16,495 nt of DNA from an uncultured Burkholderiales bacterium. GTDB lineage: Bacteria; Pseudomonadota; Gammaproteobacteria; Burkholderiales; Burkholderiaceae_C. The position numbers and the translations under genes were made by a program. This document shows positions 1-8,078 of this stretch, piece by piece (the stretch's first letter is position 1; each line of letters opens with the position of its first letter). The notes beneath the pieces are model-generated. The model did not search any database and had not been told where the DNA came from. It worked only from the letters and a program-made list of their open reading frames with translations. The stretch lies in contig CALBSC010000049.1 in NCBI GenBank assembly GCA_937927685.1, forward strand, positions 1 through 16,495. The letters run 5' to 3'.

Positions 1-43
1 GGTCGAAGGTGCCGGGATAAACCGCGGTGATGCCAGTGCTCAT
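1..43 (-). CDS. coaD: Phosphopantetheine adenylyltransferase, N-terminal fragment (cut by window edge)
   Basis: Only the first 14 codons lie in the window, reading MSTGITAVYPGTFD on the minus strand. The AVYPGTFD string is the opening beta-strand and nucleotide-binding turn of CoaD, which transfers AMP from ATP to 4'-phosphopantetheine in the fourth step of coenzyme A synthesis in the cytoplasm. The ATG overlaps the stop codon of rsmD in an ATGA arrangement, so translation is probably coupled. The rsmD-coaD pair is a common proteobacterial arrangement, which supports the call despite the short fragment. The rest of the gene lies beyond base 1. Confidence 0.85.
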   Translation of the reverse strand, partial: MSTGITAVYPGTFD

Positions 44-696
44 GCCTCATTCTCCATCACTTGCAACAGGTGTGCATGCACAGCACCGGCCTTCATGTAG
101 CGGTGCTCTTTCAAACCCAAATCAGCCAAGGCCGATGCGTCCCAATGGTGAGGGGCTTCGAGGTAAATCCAGCCACCAGCACGCAAGATCTTGCGCGAAG
201 CGCGAAGCGCCTCTTCAAACACTGGCGCCTCAAAGGGCGGGTCGAGAAACACCAGGTCGGCGCTGGCAGGCATTTGGCGCGACAACCAAGCCAGCGCATC
301 ACCTCGCTGAATGGCCACCGTACCTGCCTGTAACTGGGTTTGCGTGGCTTGCAATCGCCCGATGAGTTCAGCGTTTTGCTCGAGCATGACCACGCGTGCA
401 GCGCCACGCGAAGCAGCTTCCCAACCTAAGGCGCCTGTGCCCGCAAAAGCGTCCACACAACGCCAACCTTGCAGGTCTTGTCCAAGCCAGTTGAACAAAG
501 TTTCGCGCACCCGGTCAGGGGTAGGCCGCAAGCCAGGTTGGTCGGGCACACTGAGTTTGGTGCGCTTCCATTGACCGCCGATGATGCGAATTTCGCCCAA
601 TGGCGTGTGACGTGGTCCAGCTTTGGTGGTCCCTTTTTTTCCAGGTCCTGATTTGCTGGCGGTTGTTTGACCAGCCCCTGTTTTGGATGTGCTCAT
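40..696 (-). CDS. rsmD: 16S rRNA (guanine(966)-N(2))-methyltransferase RsmD
   Basis: The 218-residue protein is a class I SAM-dependent methyltransferase expected to methylate G966 of 16S rRNA during 30S assembly. Visible motifs are the RsmD opening IRIIGGQWKRTKL (about residues 36-48), the RPTPDRVRETLFNWL block (57-71), the SAM-binding loop VDAFAGTGALGWEAASRGA (81-99), and the catalytic DPPF at 152-155. Residues 1-30 form a Lys/Gly/Ser/Thr-rich, probably disordered tail longer than in many homologues; there is no later Met before the conserved core, so this start is kept. The start codon overlaps the stop of the upstream M16 gene by 4 bases (ATGA), and the stop overlaps the coaD start in the same way. 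This indicates one transcript with coupled translation. Confidence 0.95.
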   Translation of the reverse strand: MSTSKTGAGQTTASKSGPGKKGTTKAGPRHTPLGEIRIIGGQWKRTKLSVPDQPGLRPTPDRVRETLFNWLGQDLQGWRCVDAFAGTGALGWEAASRGAARVVMLEQNAELIGRLQATQTQLQAGTVAIQRGDALAWLSRQMPASADLVFLDPPFEAPVFEEALRASRKILRAGGWIYLEAPHHWDASALADLGLKEHRYMKAGAVHAHLLQVMENEA

Positions 697-2033
697 GGCT
701 TTCCTCCCAACACCACGGTCACCATGCGATCGGGTTGCAAATGTCGCGCAAAAGCAGCCTTCACATCGCCCACGGTGATTTTTTCAACGCGCGCGGTCCA
801 GGTGTCCAAATAGTCCAAGGGTAAATGATGCGCGGCGATGTTGGCCACGTTGTCCAGCAGCTTGCGGTTGGTGTCAATGCGCAAGGCAAAGCCACCGATC
901 AAATTATCTTTGGCGGCTTGCAACTCGGCTTGCGTGGGGCCTTGGGCCACAAAGTTGCGCAACACCTCGCGCGTGACAGCCACCGCTTGGGCGGCTTGGT
1001 CCGGGCGGGTTTGCAAACTCACCGTGAATGCCCCAGCATGCAGGCCCGGGTTGAAGGTGCTGAAAACGCTGTAGCTCAGGCCGCGTTTTTCACGGACCTC
1101 GGTGGTGAGTTGCGATACAAAACCACCACCACCCAAGATGTAATTACCCACCAGCATCGCGAAAAAATCTGGATCGGCACGGGTGATGCCAGGCTGACCG
1201 ATGAGCACATGCGCCTGGGCCGATTCAAAAGGGACAGCCAGGTTTTGCGCCTGCTGCAAAGGCTGAACTTGCGTCACAGCTGCCAAGGCGGCACATGGCC
1301 CCTTCTCCAAAGGCTGCATGAGGCGACTCACCAGCGCATCGGCCTGAACGCGCGTGATGGCCCCCACCAAGCTGATGCGGGCACGGCAGGGCAGCACGGT
1401 GCGCGCATAAAACGCACGCATGTCGCCCACCTCGATGCGGTCCAGGGTCTGCGCTGTCACCTCAAAACCATAGGGGTGACTGCCATAAACCGCTGCGCTG
1501 TAGGCTTTGCCCGCACGGGTGGCCGGGCGAGTGTCCGCCTCTTTGATGGCAGCTTGCCAGCGTTGACGTTCGGTGGTCCAGATGTCTGCAGGCCAAGACG
1601 GACGAGCGAGTTGCTGCGCAGCCAAGGCCACCGATTTGTCCAACAAATCGGGGTAAGTCAAGGTACGCCAACCAAAGCTCAGACGGTCAGCGCTGGCACT
1701 GGCGCCAAACGAGGCGCCCAGGTCAGCCCAGGCTTCGCTCAGCGCGTTTTCATCCAGCGCAGGACGCTGACCCATGGCTTGCACGCCCTTGGCCGTCATG
1801 GCGGCTGTGGCACTGGCCAGACCCGCCTGGGCTGACGGGTCTCGGCGGCTGCCACCGTCCACATCGATTTGCACATCGAGCATGGGAATGGCCGGACTTT
1901 CCACCAAAAACACCTGTGCGCCACTGGCATGTTGCCACTTCACAATCGGAATACCTGCCAAGGCTTGAGGACTGAAAACGGCTGCAGCCAGCACGCCAGC
2001 TAGCGCTTTTGCTATGTTTTGAAGAGCAGTCAT
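693..2033 (-). CDS. M16-family peptidase-like protein, non-catalytic partner
   Basis: The 446-residue protein has the M16 (pitrilysin/insulinase) fold but lacks the zinc motif HxxEH: the region that should hold it reads GLASATAAMTAKGV (about residues 71-84). It keeps the C-terminal substrate-binding signature, with GGGGFVSQLTTEVREKRGLSYSVFS near residues 301-325, including Arg317 and Tyr321. This is the pattern of the inactive subunit in heterodimeric M16 proteases, where one chain carries zinc and the other the R/Y pair. A signal peptide is likely (hydrophobic segment about 8-25, ending in ALA before GIPIVKW), so it should be periplasmic. It starts 11 bases after the active M16 gene, with a good AAGGG ribosome site 7 bases upstream, which supports co-expression. 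Function inferred by analogy; the substrate is unknown. Confidence 0.88.
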   Translation of the reverse strand: MTALQNIAKALAGVLAAAVFSPQALAGIPIVKWQHASGAQVFLVESPAIPMLDVQIDVDGGSRRDPSAQAGLASATAAMTAKGVQAMGQRPALDENALSEAWADLGASFGASASADRLSFGWRTLTYPDLLDKSVALAAQQLARPSWPADIWTTERQRWQAAIKEADTRPATRAGKAYSAAVYGSHPYGFEVTAQTLDRIEVGDMRAFYARTVLPCRARISLVGAITRVQADALVSRLMQPLEKGPCAALAAVTQVQPLQQAQNLAVPFESAQAHVLIGQPGITRADPDFFAMLVGNYILGGGGFVSQLTTEVREKRGLSYSVFSTFNPGLHAGAFTVSLQTRPDQAAQAVAVTREVLRNFVAQGPTQAELQAAKDNLIGGFALRIDTNRKLLDNVANIAAHHLPLDYLDTWTARVEKITVGDVKAAFARHLQPDRMVTVVLGGKP

Positions 2034-2044
2034 TTTTTAACCCT

Positions 2045-3466
2045 TCAATGACGTGCACCCGCTGCGGGCTTCGCACGGGGTTTGGTTTTATCGACCGGCT
2101 GGGGCAGCAAATGCGCCACGGTGAGTTGCTGGTCAGAAAAATATTGAGCGGCCACTGCCTGCACTTGGGCAGCGGTGACCTCGCGCAAGGCGGCCACCAA
2201 ACGGTTACCCGCATCGAGGGGCAAACCCTGCACCCAGTAATTGCCCAATTCACGGGCCTGGTTGAACACCGAGTCAAGCTTGTAGACCTCGCTGGCAATC
2301 CACTGATTTTTCACACGCTGCAACTCGGCCTCGGTCACGCCCTCGCGCGCTACTTTGGCCACTTGCTCGCGTAAAGCCGCCTCGAGTTGGGCCGTGGTCT
2401 TGCCCGGGGCAGGCACGCCGGTCATCATGAAGAGCTGCGGCCCCCTGCCCCACAAACCATTGCCAGCACCGGCACTGTCGGCCAAGCGGTCAGCACCTTG
2501 GGTCAGCGCACGGTCCAGTCGTGCGCCGTTGTAGCCATCCAAAACTGCTGACAGCACAGTCAATGCCAAGGCGTCTTGGTCATCGCTCTGCATGGCTTCC
2601 AATCGCTTCAAACCAGGCACACGGTAGGCCAGGGCCACATAAGCTTGCTCGGCCGGGGCTTTGAAGTCAAAGCGGCGCAGGCCCTGCTGCTCGGTCTCGG
2701 TGCGGGGCTTGCGCTCGGGTAAAGCGCGCTGCGCAATGCTGCCGTAGTAACGTTCGGCCAAGGCTTTGACCTGGGCCACATCCACATCACCCGCCACGAC
2801 CACCGCAGCATTGGCCGGGGTGTACCAGCGGCGGTAAAACTCACGCGCATCATCGGGCGTCATGGCTTCTAAGTCACTCATCCAACCCACGACCGGGCGG
2901 CGGTAGGGCGACGACTGAAACACCTGGGCATTGAGGGCCTCGTGCAAGAGCGAACGGGGGTTGTCTTCGGTGCGCATGCGGCGCTCTTCTTTGACCACCT
3001 CGAGTTCTTTTTTGAACTCCTCGTCGCTCCACTGGTTGTTGGCAAAACGATCGGCCTCGATCTTCATCACATCTTCCAGACGAGCCGATGGAATCTGCTG
3101 GTAGTAGCCGGTGTAGTCCTGGCTGGTGAACGCGTTTTCGCGCCCGCCCAGAGCCGCCACGATGCGCGAAAACTCTCCGGGCTTGAGGGTTTTGGTGCCC
3201 TTGAACAGCATGTGTTCGAGCACATGGGCCACGCCGGTGGTGCCATCGACCTCGTCCATCGCACCCACCCGAACCCACAGCATGTGCACCGCGGTCGGCG
3301 CACGGCGGTCGGGTTTGACGATCAAGGTCATGCCGTTGGCCAAGGTGAACTGGTGGTGTCCAGGTTTGGCCTGAACTTGCATACCAGCTTGGGGTTGAGC
3401 TTGTGCCCCGAGGGAGGCCCCCAGCAGAGCTGCGACCAGCAAAAAACAAAAGCGTAGGTGTTTCAT
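2045..3466 (-). CDS. Periplasmic M16-family zinc metallopeptidase (catalytic subunit)
   Basis: The frame is open to 3721, but the start at 3466 gives a 473-residue protein beginning MKHLRFCFLLVAALLG with a clean signal peptide (cleavage likely after AQA, residue 23). The longer version would run into ftsY on the other strand. The zinc motif HVLEH is at residues 81-85, followed by MLFKGT, and the third ligand is probably Glu160 or Glu161 in VVKEERR, the usual spacing in M16. A downstream ATG at 3466 and an upstream one at 3478 (adding MRHS) are both possible; the shorter form is preferred because the 3478 codon lies inside a promoter-like palindrome. The next gene encodes an inactive M16 partner, so the two probably form a heterodimer that degrades unfolded or short peptides in the periplasm. 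Substrate unknown. Confidence 0.9.
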   Translation of the reverse strand: MKHLRFCFLLVAALLGASLGAQAQPQAGMQVQAKPGHHQFTLANGMTLIVKPDRRAPTAVHMLWVRVGAMDEVDGTTGVAHVLEHMLFKGTKTLKPGEFSRIVAALGGRENAFTSQDYTGYYQQIPSARLEDVMKIEADRFANNQWSDEEFKKELEVVKEERRMRTEDNPRSLLHEALNAQVFQSSPYRRPVVGWMSDLEAMTPDDAREFYRRWYTPANAAVVVAGDVDVAQVKALAERYYGSIAQRALPERKPRTETEQQGLRRFDFKAPAEQAYVALAYRVPGLKRLEAMQSDDQDALALTVLSAVLDGYNGARLDRALTQGADRLADSAGAGNGLWGRGPQLFMMTGVPAPGKTTAQLEAALREQVAKVAREGVTEAELQRVKNQWIASEVYKLDSVFNQARELGNYWVQGLPLDAGNRLVAALREVTAAQVQAVAAQYFSDQQLTVAHLLPQPVDKTKPRAKPAAGARH

Positions 3467-3482
3467 AGAATGTCTCATTCTA
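3466..3482. promoter_or_regulatory. Perfect 17-bp palindrome, candidate symmetric divergent promoter or operator
   Basis: The sequence TAGAATGTCTCATTCTA has 7-base arms around TCT. It presents a TAGAAT -10-like box on both strands, one facing ftsY (start 3495) and one facing the M16 operon (start 3466). Predicted starts would be near 3478 (plus) and 3470 (minus), giving ftsY a leader of about 17 bases and the M16 gene an almost leaderless message. No good -35 box is visible on either side. It could instead be a repressor site. Confidence 0.45.
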
Positions 3483-3494
3483 AGAACGATCCCC

Positions 3495-4541
3495 ATGTTC
3501 AGCTTTTTCAAGAAAAAAACCCCTGCGCCAGCACAAGAGGCTACCCAACTCGCTGAGGCCTTGCAGGCTGCCCGGACGCCGTCTCCAGCCGTTGAGCCTG
3601 CTGCTGCCGCACCCGTACCGGCAACTGCACCTGTTGTGCCTGAGCGCAAATCTTGGCTGGCCAAGCTCAAAGACGGGCTGCGTAAAACCGGCTCGAGCAT
3701 TGCCACGGTCTTCACCGGCACGCAAATTGACGATCAGCTCTACGAAGACTTGGAATCAGCCCTGCTGATGGCCGACACGGGGGTGCAAGCCACCCAAGCG
3801 CTGTTGGCCACCCTCAAGCAAAAAGTCAAAGACAGCAAAACCACCGAGCCCGCTGCCGTCAAAGCCTTGTTGGCTGAGTGCCTGGCCGAGCTGCTTGCGC
3901 CCTTGGAGCAGCCCCTGGTGATTGGTGAACACCGCCCCACCGTCATCATGGTGGCTGGCGTCAACGGCGCGGGTAAAACCACCTCGATCGGCAAGCTCAC
4001 CCACCACCTGAGCGTTGATGGTCAATCGGTGCTACTGGCGGCAGCCGATACGTTTCGCGCCGCAGCGCGTGAGCAACTGGGCATTTGGGCCACCCGCAAC
4101 ACGGTGGACATCGTGAGCCAGGAAGGCGCGGATCCAGCCTCGGTGTGCTTTGATGCGGTCACCGCTGGACGTGCCCGCGGCAAAGACGTGGTGCTGGTGG
4201 ACACCGCCGGGCGCTTGCCCACGCAGCTGCACCTGATGGAAGAGCTGAAGAAAATCAAACGCGTGGTGCAAAAGGCTGATGCCACCGCCCCGCACGAGGT
4301 GCTGCTGGTGATTGACGGCAACACCGGGCAAAACGCGCTGGCACAAGTGAAGGCGTTTGACGAAGCTCTGGGCTTGACTGGTTTGATCGTCACCAAGCTC
4401 GATGGCACCGCCAAAGGTGGCGTGCTGGCTGCGATTGCGCGCGAAAAACCCGTGCCGGTGTATTTCATTGGTGTGGGCGAGAAAATTGACGAGCTCGAGA
4501 CCTTCAACGCCCGAGAATTCGCCCAGGCCCTGCTGGGCTAG
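3495..4541 (+). CDS. ftsY: Signal recognition particle receptor FtsY
   Basis: The 348-residue SRP-family GTPase docks SRP-ribosome complexes at the inner membrane for co-translational insertion. Visible parts are a short Ala/Pro-rich acidic A region (about 1-50) starting with a basic-hydrophobic MFSFFKKK, the N helical domain (about 52-140), and the NG GTPase core. The core has the P-loop GVNGAGKTT (155-163), DTFRAAAREQL (185-195), DTAGR (236-240) and TKLDGTAKGG (300-309), and ends with the family GVGEKIDEL...FNAREFAQALLG. The A domain is much shorter than in E. coli FtsY, as is common in this group. The gene is divergent from the M16 operon with only 28 bases between start codons. Lys codons are 16 AAA to 8 AAG, unlike genes after about 5.5 kb. 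The upstream ribosome site is weak (AAGAA). Confidence 0.97.
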   Translation: MFSFFKKKTPAPAQEATQLAEALQAARTPSPAVEPAAAAPVPATAPVVPERKSWLAKLKDGLRKTGSSIATVFTGTQIDDQLYEDLESALLMADTGVQATQALLATLKQKVKDSKTTEPAAVKALLAECLAELLAPLEQPLVIGEHRPTVIMVAGVNGAGKTTSIGKLTHHLSVDGQSVLLAAADTFRAAAREQLGIWATRNTVDIVSQEGADPASVCFDAVTAGRARGKDVVLVDTAGRLPTQLHLMEELKKIKRVVQKADATAPHEVLLVIDGNTGQNALAQVKAFDEALGLTGLIVTKLDGTAKGGVLAAIAREKPVPVYFIGVGEKIDELETFNAREFAQALLG

Positions 4542-4587
4542 AGCTGGGTTGATAGAGGGGATAATGTCGGGTCAAAGACGGGACACC

Positions 4588-6036
<1,449 letters not shown>

Positions 6037-6064
6037 ATGTGGTCGGGTTGTCCCGGTTTTCACA

Positions 6065-6083
6065 GCCACCCCGGTGGGGTGGC
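6065..6083 (+). terminator. GC-rich stem-loop after argH, possible terminator
   Basis: GCCACCCC and GGGGTGGC form an 8-bp perfect stem with a GGT loop, 29 bases after the argH stop codon and 43 bases before the next start. There is no T-run after the stem, so it may be a weak or factor-assisted terminator, or a processing site between argH and the following dehydrogenase. Confidence 0.4.
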
Positions 6084-6125
6084 GCTAGGATGCACCCGCT
6101 GCTGTTCGCAACCCGCGAGGAACTT

Positions 6126-7283
6126 ATGACCGTCATCACCAACATTGAAGATCTGCGTGTTCTGGCCCAGCGGCGCGTGCCGCGCATGTTCTATGACTAT
6201 GCCGATTCCGGCAGCTGGACCGAAAGCACCTACCGCGCCAACGAGTCGGATTTCCGGAAGATCAAGCTGCGCCAGCGCGTGGCCGTCAACATGGAAGGCC
6301 GCAGCACCGCCACCACCATGATCGGCCAGCCGGTGGCCATGCCCGTGGCGATTGCGCCCACCGGCTTGACCGGCATGCAACATGCCGACGGCGAGATCCT
6401 GGCGGCGCGGGCGGCCAAGGCCTTTGGCATTCCGTTCACCCTCTCCACCATGAGCATCTGCTCGATCGAGGACGTGGCCCAAGGCACCGACGGCCATCCG
6501 TTCTGGTTCCAGTTGTATGTGATGCGCGACCGTGATTTCATCGGCCGCCTGATCGACCGCGCCAAGGCGGCGGGTTGTTCGGCCCTGGTGATCACGCTGG
6601 ACCTGCAAATCCTGGGTCAGCGCCACAAGGACTTGAAAAACGGCTTGTCCGCGCCCCCGAAGCTCACCCTCCCGAACATCCTCAACATGATGACCAAGCC
6701 GCGTTGGTGCCTGGGCATGCTGGGCACCCAGCGGCGCGAGTTTGGCAACATCGTGGGCCACGTCAAGGGCGTGGAGAACATGAGCTCGCTCTCCTCCTGG
6801 ACTGCCCAGCAATTCGACCCGCGTCTGAACTGGGGCGATGTGGAATGGATCAAGAACCGCTGGGGCGGCAAGATCATCCTCAAGGGCATTCAGGACGTGG
6901 AAGATGCCAAGCTGGCTGTGGCCAGCGGGGCCGATGCACTCATCGTCTCCAACCACGGCGGGCGTCAGCTCGACGGGGCCGAGTCCAGCATCAACTCGCT
7001 GCCAGCCATCGTGGACGCGGTGGGCAGCCAGATTGAAGTGCACATGGACGGTGGCATCCGAAGCGGCCAGGACGTGCTCAAGGCTGTGGCATTGGGGGCC
7101 AAGGGCACCTACATTGGTCGCTCCATGCTGTATGGCCTGGGCGCCATGGGCGAGGCGGGTGTCAGCAAGGCCCTGCAGATCATCCACAACGAACTCGACC
7201 TGACCATGGCCTTCTGCGGTCACACCCAGATCGGGACTGTGAACCAGAACATTTTGTTGCCGGGCACGTTCCCGAAGGTTTGA
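6126..7283 (+). CDS. FMN-dependent alpha-hydroxy-acid dehydrogenase (L-lactate dehydrogenase LldD-like)
   Basis: The 385-residue TIM-barrel flavoprotein oxidises an L-2-hydroxy acid, most likely L-lactate, passing electrons to the respiratory chain or oxygen. Family residues visible are Tyr25 in FYDYADSG, PVAIAPTG (73-80, FMN binding), FTLSTMS (104-110), WFQLYV with Tyr131, Lys253 in ILKG, the catalytic SNHGGRQLD with His277 and Arg280, and DGGIRSG plus GR for FMN phosphate (308-314, 331-332). Overall similarity to E. coli LldD is evident, but the loop after ITLDL reads QILGQRHKD rather than the LldD TPGAR type, so the substrate could be glycolate, mandelate or another hydroxy acid. GAGG at 6117-6120 is well spaced for the ATG at 6126. 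No permease or GntR-type regulator lies beside it. Lys codons are 16 AAG to 1 AAA. It meets the antitoxin gene tail-to-tail with 5 bases between. Confidence 0.9.
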   Translation: MTVITNIEDLRVLAQRRVPRMFYDYADSGSWTESTYRANESDFRKIKLRQRVAVNMEGRSTATTMIGQPVAMPVAIAPTGLTGMQHADGEILAARAAKAFGIPFTLSTMSICSIEDVAQGTDGHPFWFQLYVMRDRDFIGRLIDRAKAAGCSALVITLDLQILGQRHKDLKNGLSAPPKLTLPNILNMMTKPRWCLGMLGTQRREFGNIVGHVKGVENMSSLSSWTAQQFDPRLNWGDVEWIKNRWGGKIILKGIQDVEDAKLAVASGADALIVSNHGGRQLDGAESSINSLPAIVDAVGSQIEVHMDGGIRSGQDVLKAVALGAKGTYIGRSMLYGLGAMGEAGVSKALQIIHNELDLTMAFCGHTQIGTVNQNILLPGTFPKV

Positions 7284-7288
7284 AGCGA

Positions 7289-7612
7289 TCAGCCCGTCTG
7301 GGTGCGGGTTGCTTCAATGGGTTTGACGCGCAGGCGCAATCCCAGGGCTTGCAACACCTTCATCACGGTGGGCAGTCGTGGCTGTGCGCCAGGCGTGAGG
7401 GCCTTGTACAAACTCTCTCGCCCCAACCCGGCCCTGCGGGCCAAGTCGGTCATGCCGCGTGCCCGCGCCACATCGCCCAGCGCCAACAACAGCAAATCCG
7501 GATCTTCCTCCTCCAGCACGGCATCGAGGTAAGCCGCCACGGAAGCCTCATCCGTCAGATAGTTGGCCGCATCGAAAGGCACCAGCGTGGGTGTTTTCTG
7601 GATAGAGCTCAT
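7289..7612 (-). CDS. XRE-type antitoxin of a type II toxin-antitoxin pair
   Basis: The 107-residue protein resembles the putative addiction module antidote family (HigA-like). The N-terminal part (about 1-40) is acidic, with FDAANYLTDEASVAAYLDAVLEEEDP, and should wrap the toxin. The region 42-95 (LLLALGDVARARGMTDLARRAGLGRESLYKAL...PTVMKVLQALGLRL) is a helix-turn-helix of the Cro/CI type, expected to bind DNA and repress the pair. Its ATG overlaps the toxin stop codon by 4 bases (ATGA), with the toxin first, as in HigBA-type systems. The gene ends 5 bases from the convergent dehydrogenase, leaving no room for a separate terminator. Family assignment is from recognisable pattern only. Confidence 0.88.
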   Translation of the reverse strand: MSSIQKTPTLVPFDAANYLTDEASVAAYLDAVLEEEDPDLLLLALGDVARARGMTDLARRAGLGRESLYKALTPGAQPRLPTVMKVLQALGLRLRVKPIEATRTQTG

Positions 7613-7923
7613 GGTTCTAACCCTTCATCAAGCAAGTCACGCAACAACCGTTGCGCACGTCGTATGTCGTCAGGCTGGGTCGATTTGTCGCCGCCGGCCA
7701 ACATCACCATCAAAATGCCGTTGACGCGGGTGAAGTACAAACGCCACCCGGGTCCCCAGTGCAATCGCATTTCTGCCAACCCACCCCCCAAGGACTTCCA
7801 ATCACCCAGATGCCCCATCCCCGCCTGACGCAGACGCGCTGTGATTCGCGCTCGGGTAGCGCCATCCTTGAGTTGGGACAGCCAGGCATTGAACTCGGGA
7901 GTCAGTTGAACATCGACCGCCAT
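7609..7923 (-). CDS. RelE/HigB-like toxin of a type II toxin-antitoxin pair
   Basis: From the ATG at 7923 the protein has 104 residues, the normal size for the putative addiction module killer family (RelE/ParE superfamily). The family core is clear in the stretch from residue 46 on: GGLAEMRLHWGPGWRLYF, then ILMVMLAGGDKSTQ, then a C-terminal helix with DIRRAQRLLRDLL. Members are expected to cut or block mRNA on the ribosome, and to be held in check by the HTH partner encoded next. The open frame extends to 8022, but the extra 33 residues look unlike the family, and they would be translated from the operator and divergent promoter region, so the shorter start is chosen. No strong Shine-Dalgarno is seen (GGA about 9 bases upstream). 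Confidence 0.88.
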   Translation of the reverse strand: MAVDVQLTPEFNAWLSQLKDGATRARITARLRQAGMGHLGDWKSLGGGLAEMRLHWGPGWRLYFTRVNGILMVMLAGGDKSTQPDDIRRAQRLLRDLLDEGLEP

Positions 7924-7927
7924 GATT

Positions 7928-7943
7928 GTATCCAATTGAATAC
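7928..7943. promoter_or_regulatory. Near-perfect 16-bp palindrome, candidate toxin-antitoxin operator
   Basis: GTATCCAATTGAATAC matches its own reverse complement at 14 of 16 positions and sits 4 bases upstream of the toxin start. HigA/XRE-type antitoxins typically bind such palindromes to repress their own operon. The AT-rich site stands out from its GC-rich surroundings. It contains TATTCA, a weak -10-like match, but no convincing -35 box is visible. Confidence 0.5.
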
Positions 7944-8078
7944 GATTGCGCACAACCCGACTGACCTTGGGGCGCCAGCCATTGAGTGTGCCGCCCGCCA
8001 TAAACGGATGTGTATCAGCCACTCACAGGACATGAAAGCTTCGGTTAACCTCAGCCATACGAATTTGCTATTCAGGAC

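Noticed and set aside
825..1835. 336-codon plus-strand open frame over the inactive M16 gene
   Set aside because: Shadow frame; the minus-strand reading carries recognisable M16 features and a signal peptide.
3467..3721. Long N-terminal extension of the active M16 peptidase to 3721
   Set aside because: It would overlap ftsY coding sequence, has no family similarity, and hides the signal peptide that begins at 3466.
6060..7223. 387-codon minus-strand open frame opposite the FMN dehydrogenase
   Set aside because: Shadow of a strongly conserved plus-strand gene; composition shows no domain pattern.
7944..8078. A LexA (SOS) box upstream of dinB
   Set aside because: I found no convincing CTG-N10-CAG style palindrome in the gap.
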